Source: an uncultured Methylococcaceae bacterium (GTDB taxonomy: Bacteria > Pseudomonadota > Gammaproteobacteria > Methylococcales > Methylomonadaceae). Taken from it: DNA of 9,319 bases. The stretch's first letter is position 1. Each line of letters opens with the position of its first letter. The position numbers and the translations under genes are program-made. Of the stretch, positions 6,965 through 9,319 are shown piece by piece. The notes under the pieces are model-generated. The model was not told the origin of the DNA. It did not search any database and saw nothing but the letters and a program-made list of their open reading frames with translations. The stretch covers positions 1 through 9,319 of the forward strand of contig CAJVYO010000049.1 in the NCBI GenBank assembly GCA_913009515.1. The letters are read 5' to 3'.

Positions 6965-7879
6965 ATGGCAAGACGTAAAAAAGGACTGGATATTCATGGT
7001 ATTGTGTTATTAGATAAACGCCAAGGCGTGAGTTCTAATTGGGCATTGCAGGAAGTGAAGCGGCTTTATAATGCGAATAAAGCAGGGCATACAGGTAGTT
7101 TAGATCCTTTGGCAACCGGATTGTTACCGATTTGTTTGGGTGAAGCGACGAAAGTGTCTGCTTATATGTTGGCTGATGATAAACGTTACCAGACGGTGAT
7201 TCAGTTAGGGGTGATGACAGAAACCGGTGATGTAGAGGGTGTAGTTTTAGAAGAAAAGCCTGTACCGGTGATTACTGATGAAATGCTACAACATTGTTTA
7301 GAAACATTTACTGGTGAGATTGAGCAAGTCCCCCCGATGTATTCTGCTTTAAAACATAATGGTAAAAAACTGTATGAATTAGCCCGTGAAGGCATAACAG
7401 TTGAACGTAAAGCTCGAAAAATTACTATTTATGGTATTGAGTGTTTGAAATTTGAGGGTGAATTATTAACCTTAGATGTGCGTTGTTCTAAAGGCACTTA
7501 TATTCGGACGTTGGCAGAAGATATCGGACATTATTTTGGTTGTGGCGGAACAGTAAAAGAATTGCGTCGAACCGAAGCAGGTTGCTTTAAACTTAGTGAC
7601 GCACAAGAAATAGAGCAATTACAAAATGTAAACTCTGTTGAAGCTTTGCATGAGATATTGATTCCGGTGGACAAGCCTTTGGAAGCTATTCCTGCTATTG
7701 ATGTAGCTGAATTTGAAGCCGATTTAATTAAGCAAGGACAAAGAATATTACCTGAAGGAGTGGATATGAATGCTGAATTTCCACTATGTCGTTTATACCA
7801 TAATAAAATTTTTTTAGGCTTGGGTGAAAAGTTAATAAATGATAAAATACAACCCAAGCGAGTCTTTAATTTAAATTAA
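6965..7879 (+). CDS. truB: tRNA pseudouridine(55) synthase
   Basis: TruB converts U55 in the T loop of elongator and initiator tRNAs to pseudouridine and also aids tRNA folding. The 304 residues (314 in E. coli) contain motif II, KAGHTGSLDPLATG (39-52), with catalytic Asp47. Tyr75 in KRYQT corresponds to the base-stacking tyrosine, PPMYSALK is at 123-130, and CSKGTYIRTL (174-183) supplies Arg181, the partner of the catalytic Asp. A C-terminal TruB_C/PUA-like region follows. The start is 2 bases after the rbfA stop with no distinct ribosome binding site, suggesting coupling. The T loop of the tRNA upstream (TTCAAAT) is a predicted substrate. The 3' end of the gene also holds an inverted repeat and a possible rpsO promoter. 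Confidence 0.97.
   Translation: MARRKKGLDIHGIVLLDKRQGVSSNWALQEVKRLYNANKAGHTGSLDPLATGLLPICLGEATKVSAYMLADDKRYQTVIQLGVMTETGDVEGVVLEEKPVPVITDEMLQHCLETFTGEIEQVPPMYSALKHNGKKLYELAREGITVERKARKITIYGIECLKFEGELLTLDVRCSKGTYIRTLAEDIGHYFGCGGTVKELRRTEAGCFKLSDAQEIEQLQNVNSVEALHEILIPVDKPLEAIPAIDVAEFEADLIKQGQRILPEGVDMNAEFPLCRLYHNKIFLGLGEKLINDKIQPKRVFNLN
7820..7848 (+). promoter_or_regulatory. Candidate promoter for rpsO inside the end of truB
   Basis: TTGGGT at 7820-7825 (3 of 6) and TAAAAT at 7843-7848 (5 of 6) are exactly 17 bp apart. Transcription would start near 7855, giving an rpsO leader of roughly 97 bases. E. coli also has a separate rpsO promoter between truB and rpsO. A competing -10-like box, TATACT at 7925-7930, has no matching -35. 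The boxes are weak, so confidence is low. Confidence 0.35.
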
Positions 7880-7891
7880 TTCGTTTCATTC

Positions 7892-7915
7892 ATTCCTACA
7901 CCCTATCGTGGGAAT
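7892..7915 (+). promoter_or_regulatory. Hairpin in the rpsO leader
   Basis: In RNA, ATTCC-TA-CAC (7892-7901) can pair with GTG-GGAAT (7908-7915), giving an 8-bp stem with a 2-base bulge and a CCTATC loop. It is not followed by a T run, so it is not a good terminator. It sits 36 bases before the rpsO ATG. S15 represses its own translation through leader RNA structures in several bacteria, but these structures differ between groups, so a role here is inference. RNA processing is the other option. Confidence 0.4.
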
Positions 7916-7951
7916 ATTTATCTATATACTCTTAATTCATAGGGATTAAAA

Positions 7952-8221
7952 ATGCCATTTACAGCAGAACAAAAAAAAGCCGTTGTTGAAGAATATCGTT
8001 TATCAGATACTGATACCGGTTCACCTGAAGTACAAGTTGCTTTGTTGACCGCTCATATTCATCATTTAACACCGCATTTTGCCGAACATAAAAAAGATAA
8101 TCATTCGCGTCGTGGATTATTACGCATGGTAAATCAACGTCGTAAATTACTGGATTATTTGAAAGGCAAAGATTCTGGGCGTTATAAAAGCTTAATTGCT
8201 CGCTTAGGATTACGTAAATAA
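7952..8221 (+). CDS. rpsO: 30S ribosomal protein S15
   Basis: S15 is a primary binding protein of the central domain of 16S rRNA and forms a bridge to the 50S subunit. The 89 residues equal the E. coli length. DTGSPEVQVALLT (21-33) and HFAEHKKDNHSRRGLLRMV (42-60) are nearly identical to E. coli, including the rRNA-contacting His42, Asp49 and Ser52. QRRKLLDYLK and LGLRK close the protein. AGGG at 7941-7944 lies 7 bases before the ATG. The gene is separated from truB by 72 bases that hold a hairpin and possible promoter, and is followed by an intrinsic terminator, so it can be expressed apart from the upstream operon. Confidence 0.98.
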   Translation: MPFTAEQKKAVVEEYRLSDTDTGSPEVQVALLTAHIHHLTPHFAEHKKDNHSRRGLLRMVNQRRKLLDYLKGKDSGRYKSLIARLGLRK

Positions 8222-8235
8222 TTTTTAAGATTTAT

Positions 8236-8261
8236 AAAAAGCGGTTTTAGACCGCTTTTTT
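8236..8261 (+). terminator. Intrinsic terminator after rpsO
   Basis: AAAAAGCGGT (8236-8245), loop TTTAG, and ACCGCTTTTT (8251-8260) form a perfect 10-bp stem ending in six T residues (8256-8261). It starts 14 bases after the rpsO stop. E. coli likewise has a terminator between rpsO and pnp that lets part of the transcripts through. Confidence 0.9.
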
Positions 8262-8275
8262 ATTGCCTTATTCTC

Positions 8276-8291
8276 TTGGTTATATAACCAA
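8276..8291. repeat. Perfect 16-bp palindrome upstream of pnp
   Basis: TTGGTTATATAACCAA is its own reverse complement. It lies between the rpsO terminator and the pnp ribosome binding site, 25 bases before the GTG. It could be a protein-binding operator on DNA or a 6-bp stem with an ATAT loop in the pnp leader RNA. The sequence alone does not decide, and no strong promoter boxes are visible around it (TATCAT at 8294-8299 is -10-like without a good -35). Confidence 0.5.
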
Positions 8292-8316
8292 TTTATCATA
8301 CGAAGGAAAAACAATA

Positions 8317-9319
8317 GTGAACCTGAAACCTATCAGAAAAGAATTTCAATACGGCGAACAATTAGTAAGTATTGAAACAGGTGAAATTGCCCGTCAAACA
8401 AGCGGTGCAGTGATGATTGATGTCCAAGGGACAACACTTTTAGTCAGTGTTGTAGGTAAAAAAGAAGCTAATGGAGGTGATTTTTTTCCTTTAACGGTTA
8501 ATTATCAAGAGAAAGCATACGCGGCAGGAAAAATTCCAGGCGGGTTTTTTAAACGTGAAGGCCGTCCTTCAGAGACAGAAACCTTAACCTCGCGTTTAAT
8601 CGATCGTCCTATTCGTCCGTTATTTCCAAATGGCTATACGAATGAAGTCCAAATTATTATTACAGTGGTCTCTTTAAATCCTGAAGTAGACCCAGAAATT
8701 CCAGCTTTATTAGGTGCTTCTGCCGCATTAGCGGTATCAGGCTTGCCTTTTAATGGGCCTATTGGGGCGGCTCGTGTCGGTTATATTGATAGTGAATATA
8801 AGTTAAACCCGAGTAAAGCAGATTTAGAAAATTCAAGCTTAGATTTAGTGGTTGCAGGGACTCAGCAAGCAGTATTAATGGTAGAGTCGGAAGCGGATAA
8901 TTTGAGCGAAGAAATTATGCTTGGCTCAGTGCTATTTGGTCAGGAACAATTGCAAACAGCGATTACGGCTATTTCTGAATTTGCTGCTGAAGTGAATACC
9001 CCGCTTTATAATTGGGTAGCGGCTGATGCGGATGTTGAATTAGAAAAATTAGTTAGCACTGAAGTTGAAGCATCTATTGCATCAGCGTATCAAATTGCAG
9101 AAAAATTAGTACGCCAAGATACATTATCAGAGATTAGAGCCGCTGTTGTTGAAAAATTAACCGCTGATGAGCAATATGGTGAGGCGGCGATTCGCGATAT
9201 TATCGAAGAAATTGAAAAACGTGTGGTGCGTTCAGCAATTTTAACCGATAGAAAACGCATTGATGGCCGTGATTTAGACGTAGTGCGTCCTATTTCTGTG
9301 CGTACGGGTGTGTTAGAAA
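8317..9319 (+). CDS. pnp: Polyribonucleotide nucleotidyltransferase (PNPase), N-terminal half, cut by window edge
   Basis: PNPase is a trimeric 3'-to-5' phosphorolytic exoribonuclease that releases nucleoside diphosphates from RNA and is a core part of the degradosome in E. coli. The window holds 334 codons of about 700. The first RNase PH domain shows FQYG near the N terminus, GDFFPLTVNYQE, FFKREGRPSE (77-86) and LIDRPIRPLFP (94-104), then NGPIGAARVGY and LDLVVAGT. An acidic helical domain follows, and KRIDGRD (313-319) opens the second RNase PH domain, which holds the main catalytic residues beyond the edge. The start is GTG, preceded by AAGGA (8303-8307) with 9-base spacing; no ATG fits. 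In E. coli PNPase represses itself after RNase III cuts a long leader stem; the leader here is short and has no comparably long stem. Confidence 0.97.
   Translation, partial: MNLKPIRKEFQYGEQLVSIETGEIARQTSGAVMIDVQGTTLLVSVVGKKEANGGDFFPLTVNYQEKAYAAGKIPGGFFKREGRPSETETLTSRLIDRPIRPLFPNGYTNEVQIIITVVSLNPEVDPEIPALLGASAALAVSGLPFNGPIGAARVGYIDSEYKLNPSKADLENSSLDLVVAGTQQAVLMVESEADNLSEEIMLGSVLFGQEQLQTAITAISEFAAEVNTPLYNWVAADADVELEKLVSTEVEASIASAYQIAEKLVRQDTLSEIRAAVVEKLTADEQYGEAAIRDIIEEIEKRVVRSAILTDRKRIDGRDLDVVRPISVRTGVLE

Noticed and set aside
7201..7857. Minus-strand open frames opposite truB
   Set aside because: Shadows of truB; no initiation signal and no recognisable protein.

Overview
This window reads as ordinary core chromosome of a gammaproteobacterium with a fairly low GC content (about 40% by eye, not computed). 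Three things point to Gammaproteobacteria. The gene order tRNA-fMet, rimP, nusA, infB, rbfA, truB, rpsO, pnp is the classic gammaproteobacterial nusA-infB cluster. NusA carries the two C-terminal acidic repeats typical of the group. ThiL, PgpA, LspA, S15 and PNPase match the Escherichia coli proteins I remember over long stretches. Several residues differ from the E. coli versions and lspA is not arranged as in enterics, so I place it outside the Enterobacterales but cannot name an order.

Layout. Positions 1-206 (minus strand) hold the N-terminal part of lspA (lipoprotein signal peptidase), running off the left edge. A 64-bp divergent intergenic region separates it from thiL and pgpA (plus strand, 271-1709), which encode the last step of thiamine diphosphate synthesis and a phosphatidylglycerophosphate phosphatase. 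A strong promoter then drives a CCA-encoding initiator tRNA (1764-1840), followed by two intrinsic terminators. From 1966 to 7879 come rimP, nusA, infB, rbfA and truB, tightly packed on the plus strand with overlaps or gaps of only a few bases. rpsO follows after 72 bp and ends in a clear terminator. pnp starts at a GTG at 8317 and is cut off by the right edge. The longest stretches without a gene are about 125 bp (1841-1965) and 95 bp (8222-8316).

Function. The long cluster joins transcription and translation. The initiator tRNA and IF2 start protein synthesis. RimP, RbfA and S15 build the 30S subunit. TruB makes pseudouridine 55 in tRNAs. NusA controls pausing, termination and antitermination. 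PNPase degrades mRNA and in E. coli regulates its own message. In E. coli this operon is controlled by NusA itself and by readthrough of terminators after the tRNA; the tandem terminators here fit that picture.

I found no mobile element, CRISPR array, defence gene or unknown protein, and no evidence of an undescribed biological system. The points worth a second look are regulatory: the tandem terminators with a possible short leader ORF before rimP, the C1/U72 mismatch in the initiator tRNA, hairpins around truB-rpsO, a perfect palindrome before pnp, and the unusual lspA/thiL divergence.
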